Positions 13,183 through 31,300 of a stretch of DNA of 64,000 bases are shown in pieces. The position numbers and the translations under genes were made by a program. Source of the DNA: Pelodera strongyloides (taxonomy: Eukaryota; Nematoda; Chromadorea; Rhabditida; Rhabditidae); assembly GCA_036852015.1 (NCBI GenBank), contig JAANDG010000596.1, forward strand, positions 1-64,000, read 5' to 3'. The notes under the pieces are model-generated. The model was not told the origin of the DNA. It saw only the letters and a list, made by a program, of their open reading frames with translations, and did not search any database. Position 1 is the stretch's first letter, and each line of letters opens with the position of its first letter.

Positions 13183-13855
13183 AATGTCTAATCTCTCTAA
13201 CCCTCTACCTAAACCTTTACCTAAACTTCTCTTTCACACTTCAAACTCATCTCTGTATCTTTCTCTCTCTAAACCTAACGCTCTCTCATTATAGATCCCT
13301 CTTACCTCCCAGCTACATACTCATTTCTAATCTATTTTACCTTAAGTAATTAAAATTGAGAAACAGCGTTCATAAAACTGACATCTTTTATCCCAATAAC
13401 ACTCGACGTTTTCGCAACTTTCCCTCCCGATTGTTTCTTCTTCTTTTGAAACTTCAACATATCGTATTCGAGTTTGGTGACGTCTGCGAGAAAAGGAAAA
13501 TCGATAAAGTAATTGTACTAGATAAAGAAAAAAATTGTTAAGACTTGTCTTGGTACTCGGAGTGCACACCTTCGGCACACAGGTGCGCGCCCGGTCGCAT
13601 TCGAGCAGCTTTGGCGGGCGCCGCTCCCTAGAGATGGTGCGCCGCGACGCTTGGGCGAAACCAAGTGATGTGCATGCGCCTGCTCTTGAATATCTGCTTA
13701 TCTACTCTATATTCAGTGTAGCTTTTCCCGCAGGCCCGAACCTTTAATTAGAACCTACTGCGGAACGCGTGAGTCATCAGCACATTTCGAAACCGCCTGC
13801 ATACCCTCTCTCCCCGAATCCGTTGATGCATGGGCAAGTGACTGTAAATCTCCAG
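4676..13855 (-). CDS. F-box/LRR family gene 2 (exons 3-14; exons 1-2 not found)
   Basis: Minus-strand exons in transcript order: 13855-13759, 13483-13383, 13083-12952, 12864-12783, 12316-12166, 11938-11819, 11577-11448, 7420-7299, 6694-6613, 6264-6196, 5405-5323, 4772-4676 (TAG). All phases join, giving 421 residues. The first exon carries the F-box core (LEIYSHLPMHQRIRGERVCR). The rest is a chain of LRRs such as LSLKDGCPNLKELDVS and CGQISNNAIRYLLETC. By family it would bridge substrates to a Skp1-cullin ubiquitin ligase; targets are unknown. No counterpart of the conserved first two exons (MVxxRRQAK; LSNxPDNIL) was found between 13.9 and 17.5 kb, so the 5' end may be lost, diverged or remote. 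Intron 6 is in phase 1 here but phase 0 in genes 3 and 4. The intron between 11448 and 7420 is swollen by repeats. Confidence 0.75.
5534..5781. mobile_element. Palindromic GCTAGCC MITE inserted in arm 2, with a 27-bp duplication
   Basis: A near-perfect palindrome (GCTAGCCTCTTTG..CAAAGGGGCTAGC) ends TTTCGCTTTAA at 5781, but its left end lacks the TTAAAGCGAAAT terminus. It abuts a direct duplication of gacggctatcgccgccag (about 5530-5556 and 5561-5588). Gene 1 has neither the element nor the duplication, so this change came after the arms separated. Full-length relatives are at 17224, 36986 and 50340. Confidence 0.7.
6481..6580 (-). repeat. GT microsatellite in intron 11 of gene 2 (read as CA on plus strand)
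   Basis: Imperfect (CA)n on the plus strand, which is (GT)n in the sense direction of gene 2, at the same intron position as in genes 1, 3 and 4. Confidence 0.85.
6770..6965. repeat. Interspersed repeat with ACCACCATCC ends
   Basis: The segment holds gtcgggaaaagctcaaaacc at one end and cggatggtggtttcgtcggt at the other. An inverted copy lies at about 31275-31465. It is internally palindromic around ccgacggtggtatgg, consistent with a MITE. Confidence 0.55.
7621..7870 (+). mobile_element. SINE-like unit, family C (tRNA-type box B)
   Basis: It opens with acgacccgagttcgaatcac (box B-like GAGTTCGAATC) and continues through 'gtgctaccatcttgc' to 'ggattctacgtgcttaagtct'. It matches the copies at 29628-29972 (+) and 28640-28860 (-). 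It lies inside the long intron of gene 2, and the segment 'tacgtgcttaagtc' is duplicated. Confidence 0.55.
8071..8735 (+). other. Repeat-associated open frame, not assigned as a gene
   Basis: A frame of 123 codons (8137-8508) starts with an ATG but has no domain I recognise. It sits in the long intron of gene 2, antisense to it. It is followed at 8534 and 8718 by two copies of 'gtgttcctttact', which look like ends or internal repeats of a transposable element. Most likely this is transposon debris. Confidence 0.3.
8745..8806. repeat. (AT)n microsatellite
   Basis: About 60 bp of almost pure TA dinucleotide directly upstream of the 8.8-10.1 kb tandem array. Confidence 0.95.
8815..10110. repeat. 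Tandem array, unit about 220-230 bp, 5-6 diverged copies
   Basis: The landmark gtggctgatacgccgcaatg recurs at about 9047, 9277 and 9499, with worn copies near 8830, 9717 and 9946. Each unit also repeats ttttccttttgaaacc, a gaacttagttt block and 'cctaaattg(t/a)ctgcaactt'. Copies differ by many substitutions and small indels, so this is an old satellite. It lies within the long intron of gene 2. Confidence 0.8.
10530..10852 (+). mobile_element. SINE-like unit, family A
   Basis: The segment from gtgtccagatgcagcgctcg to 'gtgcgcacctttatgatgtaataaattcttcttc' matches the better copy at 39037-39364. A tRNA-like head (gagatggctcagtgcacggg) precedes it, and the 3' end has the hairpin-like gcacaccTTTxTGGTG tail and short trinucleotide repeats seen in the family. 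Confidence 0.5.
11037..11436. mobile_element. TTAA-type MITE ending 10 bp from an exon of gene 2
   Basis: It starts TTAAAGCGAAATACCACC and ends GACCGCTAATTCGCTTTAA, about 400 bp, with an interior unlike the shorter family members. On the gene 2 strand, its end is 10 bp inside the 5' splice site that follows the exon at 11577-11448. Confidence 0.6.
11997..12092. repeat. (CT)n-rich microsatellite in intron 7 of gene 2
   Basis: Imperfect CT repeats on the plus strand, GA in the sense of gene 2. Genes 3 and 4 have CT-rich tracts in the corresponding intron but on the sense strand. Confidence 0.85.
13130..13178. repeat. (CT)n microsatellite
   Basis: CT dinucleotide run with interruptions, in the intron between exons 4 and 5 of gene 2. 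Confidence 0.9.
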
Positions 13856-14104
13856 CTAAATAGTTAAGTTTAGTGGATTTGAAGTAAGATTTCAACGACT
13901 CCGTCAATCTTATTATATAAAGGACCCAAATTCGTTTATTTGGTTAGTAACAAACAAAATTCTCGGTTTTCGAAGTTTCAAGGGAATCGAACCACACACA
14001 CCGCACCTTACTTTCACACGCACATCAGTAATCAGTATATACTAGTACTACTGTAAACAGCGTTTTGGATTTTCCTCATACGTAGAAAATTGTGTGCGAA
14101 ATGC

Positions 14105-14205
14105 TAAAGATAAGTGTATGCAAAACTTCACGGGATGGCTGGAATCGAACCCCCGACCTCTCTCTCCGGGCTCCGCAGTAAAACATCGCACACTGGCACA
14201 AGACG
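14105..14205 (-). mobile_element. tRNA-derived SINE-like head
   Basis: On the minus strand it reads ...GGTCGGGGGTTCGATTCCAG, a tRNA-type box B and T-arm, ending CCATCCCG. The anticodon region is not a good cloverleaf, so it is a tRNA-like retroposon head rather than a functional tRNA gene. Confidence 0.5.
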
Positions 14206-14394
14206 AAAGTTGCAAATTAATAAAAAAAACACACCAAAACATTTTCCGGTACATTGGCGAGGTAGCTGGACACGGACGGTTGTTTCTATAAAGAAAAGGA
14301 ACAATGATTTGTCTACGAATTATAGAAAATACAGAAAAATAGCAAACTCAATACCCCACTGGAACCGATAGGTAACTACGGTAGCATCCGCTAA

Positions 14395-14650
14395 CTTGCA
14401 ACGTGAAATTTCGCGCCATCGCCGCAAACAAAACGAGGGTCCGCCACAAGGGCGCGGTCCACCCATCTAGACAAATCTAGTGCGCGCGGCGGGAACGCCA
14501 GGAGCACTTCAGACGCAACGGCCGCGCCTCCCATAAATGTTGTGCCACCGAAGCGCCGATCGAAACTGAATACATGTGGCGCACCTTCCGCGCACCATGC
14601 CGGGGGTGCGCCGCGCCCCAACGACTGATGACCCTCGTTTTATGCGCAGA
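14395..14650. repeat. GC-rich interspersed repeat (GTGCGCCGCGC family)
   Basis: A GC-rich island between 'cgtgaaatttcgcgccatcg' and 'ccctcgttttatgcgcag'. Relatives with ggtgcgc/gcgcacc blocks and 'agtttcacgtt' lie at about 24000-24245, 38440-38535 and 38870-38965. Its base composition is far above the surrounding DNA. Confidence 0.5.
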
Positions 14651-14804
14651 GTTTCACCAGTGTACACCACTACTACCAAATAACTATGTAATACTTAAAA
14701 ACTTTAATAAAATTTACCTTTGAAACCTTTGCCTCCTTGCTTTTTACAACCATGCCGGCTGGAAACAATTCATTATGTACGCGAACTCTGGTACAAACAC
14801 AGAA

Positions 14805-14867
14805 GGTACAATGTAGAACACTACCCCACTTTGAAAATAACGCTGGATAGTATTCTACAATTTTACC
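14805..14867. mobile_element. Miniature GTAGAACACTACCCC inverted-repeat element
   Basis: Sixty-three bp, starting GGTACAATGTAGAACAC and ending TTCTACAATTTTACC. The ends match those of the large element at 32920-33684. Imperfect 9-bp flanks (aacacagaa / caaacagaa) agree with the 9-bp duplication seen there. Confidence 0.55.
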
Positions 14868-15598
14868 CAAACAGAATAATAGGCAAGAAGAATGAACAGT
14901 GAATGGAATAACATAAGGCCCCACTGACTAATTTACACACATGTTAGGTAACAACTACTAAAAAATAAAATAAAGAGAGTGTCAAATGAGCAAACACAAC
15001 GAACACGTGCAAGGTGCACGGTGAATAGACGGCGGCGCGCCCCTCGGCGCGCCGGACCTGTCTGAACTTTCCGTTTAAACGATCGATAATCGTCACGAAG
15101 AGAAACAACACGTCTTGGTGGACAAAACGCCGCGAGCGATAGCTAAAATACAAGTGGCTAAAAGTCCTAAAAGAGTAACTACTTGGAGACTATACTGGAA
15201 ATAGGTGGACCCATTTGGTGACGGTTCACTTTTTCGTGTGCCAGCCCCTTCTTCGTGACCATTAGGCGAACAAGTTTCATCGAAAACCGCCATAACATTT
15301 GGAATCTGGCTTGTTATACAAAGAGGAAATCTGGGAAACCCCACCGAGTGCCGCTCCGAGTGCAGATCCCGGTGCTCCGACCAGTCTTCCACTTTTCCAC
15401 AACGACCGTCACTTCGACCAGCCCGACAAAAAATTCAAAATACTGACTACGGTAGTTTTACCACTTTTTAAATTACTCGTTTTGAGGGATTCGAACCTAT
15501 TTCCTGGAAAGCAACGCATAATGGGGTCTCGATGTATGCCGGATTTTGCTTCCAAGTATGGCTTTAATTACCGTAGATTGGCACTACCCGAGAACAAC

Positions 15599-16035
15599 TA
15601 AGGCGCATTTAAGATGGGAAAAAGTTGAAGAATTCCGGAAAAAGTTGGTTCAAGTTGGACGGAAAAACATGCAGAAAAATCAAAATCTACCGTATTGGAA
15701 TCGTTGTGGGATATTAATTCTCAATGCGCGTTCGAGTTGGGAAAAGTTTGAAGAATTCCGGAAAAGTTGGGTTCAAGATGGACACCGGAAAAGTAAATTT
15801 TACTTACTGGAAAAGTTCATACACCGTAATGGAAAAACGTTGTTTTTCCGCTATATAGCCCCAACCGCCGGGGTCCACTTCGAACGGGCGATCCATTCTT
15901 GGATCCGGCAGTGTTAAAATTAATATCCCACAACGATTCCAATACGGTAGATTTTGATTTTTCTGAATGTTTTTCCGTCCAACTTGAACCAACTTTTTCC
16001 GGAATTCTTCAACTTTTTCCCATCTTAAATGCGCA
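15599..16035. repeat. Inverted repeat, arms about 120 bp
   Basis: The left arm (about 15603-15722: gcgcatttaagatgggaaaa ... ttgtgggatattaat) is repeated in reverse complement at about 15917-16031. The loop of about 190 bp contains a partial direct copy of the arm (ttgaagaattccggaaaagt). Likely a foldback transposon. Confidence 0.75.
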
Positions 16036-17223
16036 TTCACACGACTACAGACTACAGACCGCCAAAAAATGGTCCCGCCGCGGCGGTAGCTCCAGGACTA
16101 TTTTTTTCGAGCGTGCGTGCATAAACTGTGCATTTTCGCCTCCTCTAGTATTATCAATGGTGCATTTTCTAACTTTCAAAGGTGTATGCAAAATCGTACA
16201 CGAGATGCACATTTGATACTTGGAAGCAAATAGAGCATTTATGTTACACTTTCGCGAGAATTCGCCGCGAAAGTACCATCCAAGTTGACTTTTCCATTTT
16301 CGCGCAGTTTTACATTAGGTGTATGCAAAACACGCCGAGGGTGTATGTAAATTTGCCCGTGTACCCGGTACGTTTGAAAACGTACCGGGTTTTCAAACGT
16401 AAAAACGGACCGCGTACTCGGAACGGGAAAACCCGATAAATGCCCGACCATGTCCCAAAATGTGCCCGATCACAAATAATCCGGCGCATTTTAGGAACGT
16501 TTCCTGAAATGTGCCAGATCATTTGGAAAAAAAGCCGTTATGTGCCTGATTATTTTCCAAAAAAAATCTTGATGTTAATTGCTCGACCCGTGCCGGATTA
16601 TTTGAGGGGCTTCATCGGGCACATTAGGGCCGCTTTCAGTTTTTCATGTATTTGGTGATCAGTTTTTCCCATATCTTGTGCAATTGCCTCGCGGACAGGG
16701 TCAGCGAATGCCTAATTATCAATATCGATCGAATTATTTTCGTTGCGCCGGAAATACGACAACTCATCTGCTAATTTCGGTTCTTCCAACAGTTTGTCCC
16801 ATAAACACTTTTAAATGTATTGTTGTTGTTTTTGAAACGTATGCTGGATAACTGATTCTCTGTAAATTATAGTATGTAACAGAAAAAAATTTCTCCCATA
16901 ACATCATTCATTTGCATATAACATTTGGGTTTGGGGACCCAGTTGTCTCGCTAAATTAATTTACTGTAGCTATGTCCTGCTTTGTGACTCTTGGATTATT
17001 TGCATTCAATTTCGCTTCGTTTCTCTATCCTTTCTCTACATGTACGCATTCATTCTGTAAAAGCCGGCTCCTGAAACGCAGATCAAGTGGCTACATTACA
17101 AAGTATTATATGCAAATGACCATTATCAACATAAAAATCGACTCCAATTTGCATAATAGCATAATCCATACATAGGAGTGAAGGTACTTGAGCTGCGTTT
17201 CAGAAACCGGCCGCTAGTTCGCT

Positions 17224-17392
17224 TTAAAGCGAAATGCTAGCCTCTTTGGAAAATTTGCATATGATAAGCAAATCATGTATCCTATGCTAATTTTGTACGA
17301 TTGCCGTGGACGATCGTACAAAATTAGCATAGGATACATAGGATTTGCTTATCATATGCAAATTTTCCAAAGGGGCTAGCATTTCGCTTTAA
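17224..17392. mobile_element. Palindromic GCTAGCC MITE, TTAA-flanked
   Basis: It begins TTAAAGCGAAATGCTAGCC and ends GGCTAGCATTTCGCTTTAA. The arms are nearly perfect complements around a short centre with ttgccgtggacga. Its left TTAA is also the right TTAA of a neighbouring element (about 17055-17227, ending ggccgctagttcgctttaa), so the two elements share one target site. Confidence 0.8.
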
Positions 17393-17565
17393 TTGCTTTC
17401 TCTGTTTTTGCCTTCCGCTCCTCTCTAACTGATCTAGAAATTTGCATATTCTTTTACACACACTTATTTGTGAATCTAATTAGCATGTAATTCACACTCT
17501 TATTTTCATTATGCTAATTTTCTCCATTTTATTAGGATTCGAACTCGAGGCTGCCCACAGCTACC

Positions 17566-26188
<8,623 letters not shown>

Positions 26189-26464
26189 TAAGACCCTAAG
26201 CCTAGGTTAAGGTACCTTGGTCCTTAGCAATATGAGCCTAAGGCTCTGGTGCCCTAAGGCAACGTATAGACATTTTAGGTCCCATTAGTAAGACACCCTG
26301 TGAATATTTTGCCTCGTGTTTTGTCTGTTTTTTTTTCGCCAAAGGTTATTGGCGAATTGTTTATTAGTTAGGGGTTACTTGTACAGATTTAGGTATTTGG
26401 TTGGAGTTAACTATTAGGTGTTGGATAATTTTGTTGCTCGCGAAGAGACTGGTGGTATTCAGCG

Positions 26465-26634
26465 TTAAAGTGGTATAACGGTCGGTTTTTGAAACGTATG
26501 TTGGTCGCTGTACGGCTGTACCCCCATGCAGTGCGTGCAAATACTGTTCCTTTACTCTATATTCATTTGCATACATCATGTGGAGTGTGGATGTCAAATA
26601 TACTTTTAAAAAGCGGGATGTTATCTTGCTTTAA
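26465..26634. mobile_element. TTAA-flanked MITE (AGTGGTATAAC variant)
   Basis: TTAAAGTGGTATAACGGTCG on the left, GCGGGATGTTATCTTGCTTTAA on the right. Belongs to the AGCGATAT sub-family also seen at 1744 and 62983. Confidence 0.6.
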
Positions 26635-27011
26635 ACTTTGAATGAGTTCTTTTCGTAGAGTTTCCTTTTCGCGTGTTTCTTTTTTTTTCGTTGCTATTGG
26701 TCTTTTCGTTGCTATTTGCGGTCTTATCATTAATTTAGAATGAATATATTAGGTTTATGGTTTTTAGTGCAACTGTGTTATATGCCTTCTAGTATTGATG
26801 ATATAACCGGACCCGGGTAGATTTCGCCAAAAATTTCAATTTTAATGTAAGCTGCTGACCTCACTGGATCGAACGATAATGAGAAATTTGAATTTTAGCC
26901 TCCAACTTCACGTTCACATGGCTCACCATTGTACTTGCTCACGGTTAATTACTTGATTCTGTTATTACTTGATACATAAATGCACGTGCTATTTCGAGTC
27001 TAATAAATTTT

Positions 27012-27370
27012 ATCATGTTCTTGCACATTAGTATTCATGCAAAACTGTCGGCATGTGTACAGTAGTATTGATGTATATTACAGTAGTATTTATGCGCAAA
27101 CAAGCTGTCTATGTCATTTGCACAGTAGTATTGATGCAAAACTGTCGGCATGTGCGCAGTAGTATGTAAATTACAGTAGTATTGATGCGCAAACAAGCTG
27201 TCTATGTCATTTGTACAGTAGTATTGATGCAAAACTGTCGGCATGTGCACAGTAGTATTGATGTAAATTAGAGATTAGAGTAATATTGATGCGCAAAAAC
27301 GCCGTCTATGCAGGTATGTGCACAGTAGTATGATGCAAAAAAATGTCGGCATGTGTACAGTAGGGCCATA
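27012..27370. repeat. Tandem/inverted repeat with CAGTAGTATTGATG units
   Basis: The motif acagtagtattgatgcaaaa(ctgtcggcatgtg) alternates with 'gcgcaaacaagctgtctatg' in about four units. A reverse-complement fragment (cacatgccgacat ... atcaatactactgt) is at 60045-60150. Confidence 0.75.
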
Positions 27371-27789
27371 TCGGGGTTTTTGGAAGGACCGGGGCCATAT
27401 CGGGGTTTCCACTTTCCTGTGTTAGCTCTGTACACATGGCCCGAATCATATGATGAAGGAAGTATTGACAGGGGTTTGAAATTGTCTCTTCTTATCAAAA
27501 AGTTTCTGTTTATTTTTATTTGTAACTTTCCTAGGACAAGACTGTTCGAAGACCGGTGCGAAAATGGTACTTTGACACGCAACGCGACACACAGTCACCA
27601 AACTATACGGTAGTTTCGCTGCCGAATCCCCGACCGAAGTTACGTGATAAACCACACCTATCTACCGTAGTTTGGCATCCTGCCCAGAAATCGAAAAGGT
27701 GGAGTCACACAGCTGCGCGTTCTATGCTTATTTAGTGAGTGTGGTTTAAATTTATACTTTAATACTAACATGCCCGTCTTTATCGCCTG

Positions 27790-28043
27790 TTCATTCCATG
27801 TTTGCGATTCGCACTTGCGATAATAACAAATGTCTCTCCATGGTCACGGTTCAGGCCATCTTACATGAATGTCAACCTACCGTAACCCATGCGAATTTCG
27901 CATTTGACATGGTGCTGCGCGAAAGTGTATCAGATCCGTACTATTTGAAATAGATCCGTACTAAATTCAAAACCGCTGCGGGACCTTGTTATCTACATTG
28001 GCATAAACATGCATTTGTCATTTTCGTAATAAGTAGACAGGCC
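27790..28043. mobile_element. Palindromic repeat with CCATGTTTGCGATTCGC ends, copy 2
   Basis: Copy of the element at 17611-17896, with the same 'gtactatttgaaatagatcc' core and a more degraded right end. Confidence 0.6.
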
Positions 28044-28390
28044 ATTAAAAAAAATAAAAACACTGGCAATTAAAAAATTCGTCGTGTGTTTGATAACGTA
28101 CTCACTTTGCATTTTTTTTCGTTTTTTTCTTTTTCATTTCCGTCATATTGGTCTCTGCTTTTGGTTTTTATCCTCCGCCATATGTTCATGTCCTCTATGC
28201 TTTTGGTTTCCATCCTCCTCTCCATGTTCATGAATCGCGTAATTAATGAAGCTGACAGTTTGTTGATGTTCATGTTTGGATCAGTTATTTGCATGCCAGT
28301 TTGCCTACCATGCCCTTTCTAAATCACATTGTCCAAGCGGTCTCACTAGTTAAGTTGTTTCAGGAGGAGTCAAGACTGCTTGCAATTACA

Positions 28391-31300
28391 ATGGTCAGGA
28401 CAAGAAGGCAGGCGAAGGTACACCGCTTAAAGAGTTATGAGTACCCCAGCTTCCGTACCACTTTACCTCGATCTCGACATCTCATTTGAATTTTCACGGA
28501 CTATTTTCGAACTCCTCAAAATGTTTTCTCCAAATATTAATCAAATTGTTTTAGGAAAAGAAGCCAGCCTTATCCAATATGCCGGATAATATTTTGGTGC
28601 GTTTTTTCTCAATTCTGAGGTAGAAAAATAGAGTCCTAAAATGTGAATACCACTTTATTCAGACATACAATCATCACACATAGACTTAAGCATGTAGAAT
28701 CCAGGGTCCCGTTTGCTCTCGAAGTCGGGGATCTACATTTTTTAGCTCCAATCCAACGGTGTCTCTTAGCCGATGTGTCCCATAGAGTGAAGTAGACGGT
28801 AGAAGACGGCACAGAAGATAATACAGAGCGAAAGGTCCTAGGGGTTAGGAACGCATTGTGCATAACCTACAGTAGTTAGATGAACAAATAAAGATATTTA
28901 CAGTCATAATTATTGCTTTAGCGCGTATGATACGCGGTGTACAGTCGTTATCCGGCACAGAATGGAACATAATTTGCATATAATACACATGTAAGTGCAG
29001 TTGTTCTTTCGCAAAACGCGTACCATCCGTTATGTGATTCAGGTCGAAATTTACAAGCACTTGCCCTTTCACCAACGGATTCAGTCGGAAATTGTGTGCA
29101 GACGGTTCCGAAATGTGCTCAAGGACCATGCTTTCCGGGGCAAGTTATAAGTTATAACATCGATCACTATAGCTTCACATATTGCATTATTCTTCTTATT
29201 ATTATCAGGCTAAAGCCAGTTGTTATAACACATTTGAAGGATTTCACAAACAAGGCTGGGTGTTTTTTTAAAGTTGTCAACAACTTTTTTTTACAGATAT
29301 CACCAAACTCAAATATGATACCATGCTATTGTGGAAAAAGAGCGAGAGACTACGCGGTAAATCACGGCGGTATGTTGGGAAAGGATCGGTCAGTTTTACT
29401 TTTTTTTCATATATAACAGCAAGGAACTTGCATAACCGAGGTTGGGTTATGATGTTCTGATGTTCTCCTTTAAGCACTGGAACACACCTCTTGTTTGTGG
29501 AGCCAGATACTATTGCTCTTTTGTGTTCGGTTGTTTCTTTTAAAATCCGCGTTGTTGAGCTTTATGAAGTAGCGAACAGAAAAATTCACCCTTTTGTCGT
29601 CGTGGTTAGCTTACTTTGGGGCATCATGGCTCATTGGCACGTTCTCGTCTCTGACCCACACGACCCGTGTTCGAATCTCGCCCAGTGCTACCATCTTGCG
29701 AACATACCATGTCGCTGCCAGCGAAGTTAAGGCACCCCCCCCCCTTGCCTTGCCTAGCCTTAGGACGGACCTTTCGATCTGGTATTATCTTAAATTATCT
29801 ATATATCCGTCTTCTACTGTCTGCTTCACACTTCACTCTATGTTACGCATCGGCTAAGGGACACCGCTTTGGATTGAAGCTAAACATGAAGATGCCCGAC
29901 TTCGAGAGCAAACGGGACCAGGGATTCTACGTGCTTAAGTCTATGTGTGATGATTGTATGTCTGAATAAAGTGGTATTCATATTACTTTGTTATTTTTCC
30001 CGCTTTACTTCGGTATACACTGAATAAAGTACTATATTCATATATCAAACAATCATGATAAATGAAAACACATTATGCTCCCGAAAAAATGGACCATATC
30101 GGGGGTTTCTGGAAATGATCGGGGGTCATATCGGGCCCTGTTCCCGAATTGTACCGGATTATTTGTTATCTTGCCTATTTCGGGCCTTGATTGGGGCGAT
30201 ATCGGTTTTTTTCTGTCTCTCAAAACCCCCTATTATAATCGGCGACATCTGGGGTTTCACTTTCCTGTTTAGCGAATTTGAGTAGTTTACTGTCTTTCAG
30301 ATTCAACGACTGTTTGCGCGATGTGGACGTTACCTCACTGAGGTCGATGTAGGAAGTTTTCCTGAACGGTTGCGGTACCTAATTTTGGAGTTGCTGCTGC
30401 TCTCGAAATCTCCCAGAATCAAAAAGCTGAGACTAACCGTATGTTTAGACTAACCGTATGTTTAGTCTTTTCATCTTTCAACAGTTAGTTGTTTCGGTTA
30501 AGTTCCCGATTGGGGTGGGATACTTGGTAACCCATTAGTCGAACAAATTAAAAAAAAAAACGGAAATTATGTGCGTATCTTTTTTATTATAAGAGAGGTT
30601 CTTTAATACATTGAAGCTGGTAGAAAGGATATAAATTTTTCACGTACGACCAGTCTAGTATTTTTATTACCACCCATCTGATTGTATGGTGTTTAAGTAC
30701 ACTCGACTTAACGATTCCGATTTGTTGGAAATTGGACGTGCATTGCCAAATTTGACCGAATTGGATCTCACCAATAATGCCACTGGCTGCACGGTATGTA
30801 TTGAGTACCAGCCGTTACAAGGCCTTATAGCGCATCAGGTAGAGCTCATGACTAAAGCGAGAGGTCGAGGGTTCGAACCCCACTCGAGGCATTGTTTTTT
30901 GTATGTTTCATTTCCTTGTGTATTGCCGATAACTATATGAAAAGGCTTCGTTGCCTGTTCCGTTGCAAACCAATTCTTCTCCTTTATATAAGAAGATTGG
31001 CAGGTCTTCTGGACCTGAAATAAGGCCCCTATTTGTTATTTGTGAATAAGAGATACTTTGTTGTGACAGTTAGCCGGTGGCTATGACTTATGGGTATGGG
31101 GTGACGTGGCTGTGTGACAGATTGCTGTGTATATCTAGGTATGGTAATGTTGTGCCTTTTTTAAATATTGTGCTGACTCGACTCGCACTTGTTAGTATTT
31201 CCCAGTAGTATTTCATCCATATTCCTTTGATATTGGACATTGGATACGGACGCGCCCTAAACTCGTTGACTAACTGACCGATGACCGACAAACCACCATC

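Larger units (their letters stand above)
13860..17565. other. Head-to-head intergenic region between genes 2 and 3, repeat-filled
   Basis: No coding exon was recognised. It holds a SINE-like unit (14105-14205), a GC-rich repeat (14395-14650), a 63-bp inverted-repeat element (14805-14867), an inverted repeat (15599-16035) and palindromic TTAA elements (about 17050-17392). The promoters of genes 2 and 3 should lie here; no convincing core element stands out. Confidence 0.5.
26189..28390. other. Intergenic region between genes 3 and 4
   Basis: No exon recognised. It contains a MITE (26465-26634), a tandem repeat of the CAGTAGTATTGATG type (about 27012-27370) and a palindromic repeat (27790-28043). 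The 3' UTR of gene 3 and the promoter of gene 4 should be here. Confidence 0.5.

Noticed and set aside
13940..13985. Weak match to the family's exon 2 upstream of gene 2 (minus strand, ...GAGAATTTTG)
   Set aside because: No GT or GC donor follows and the encoded residues do not match LSNxPDNIL.
15093..15392. 99-codon minus-strand frame at 15.1-15.4 kb
   Set aside because: No domain, no splice context, overlaps an interspersed repeat related to 52.2-52.4 kb.
30833..30900. Functional tRNA gene at 30.83 kb (also 35.54 and 39.04 kb)
   Set aside because: Boxes A and B are present, but the units continue into shared non-tRNA bodies and the anticodon arms are poor, so they are SINE heads.
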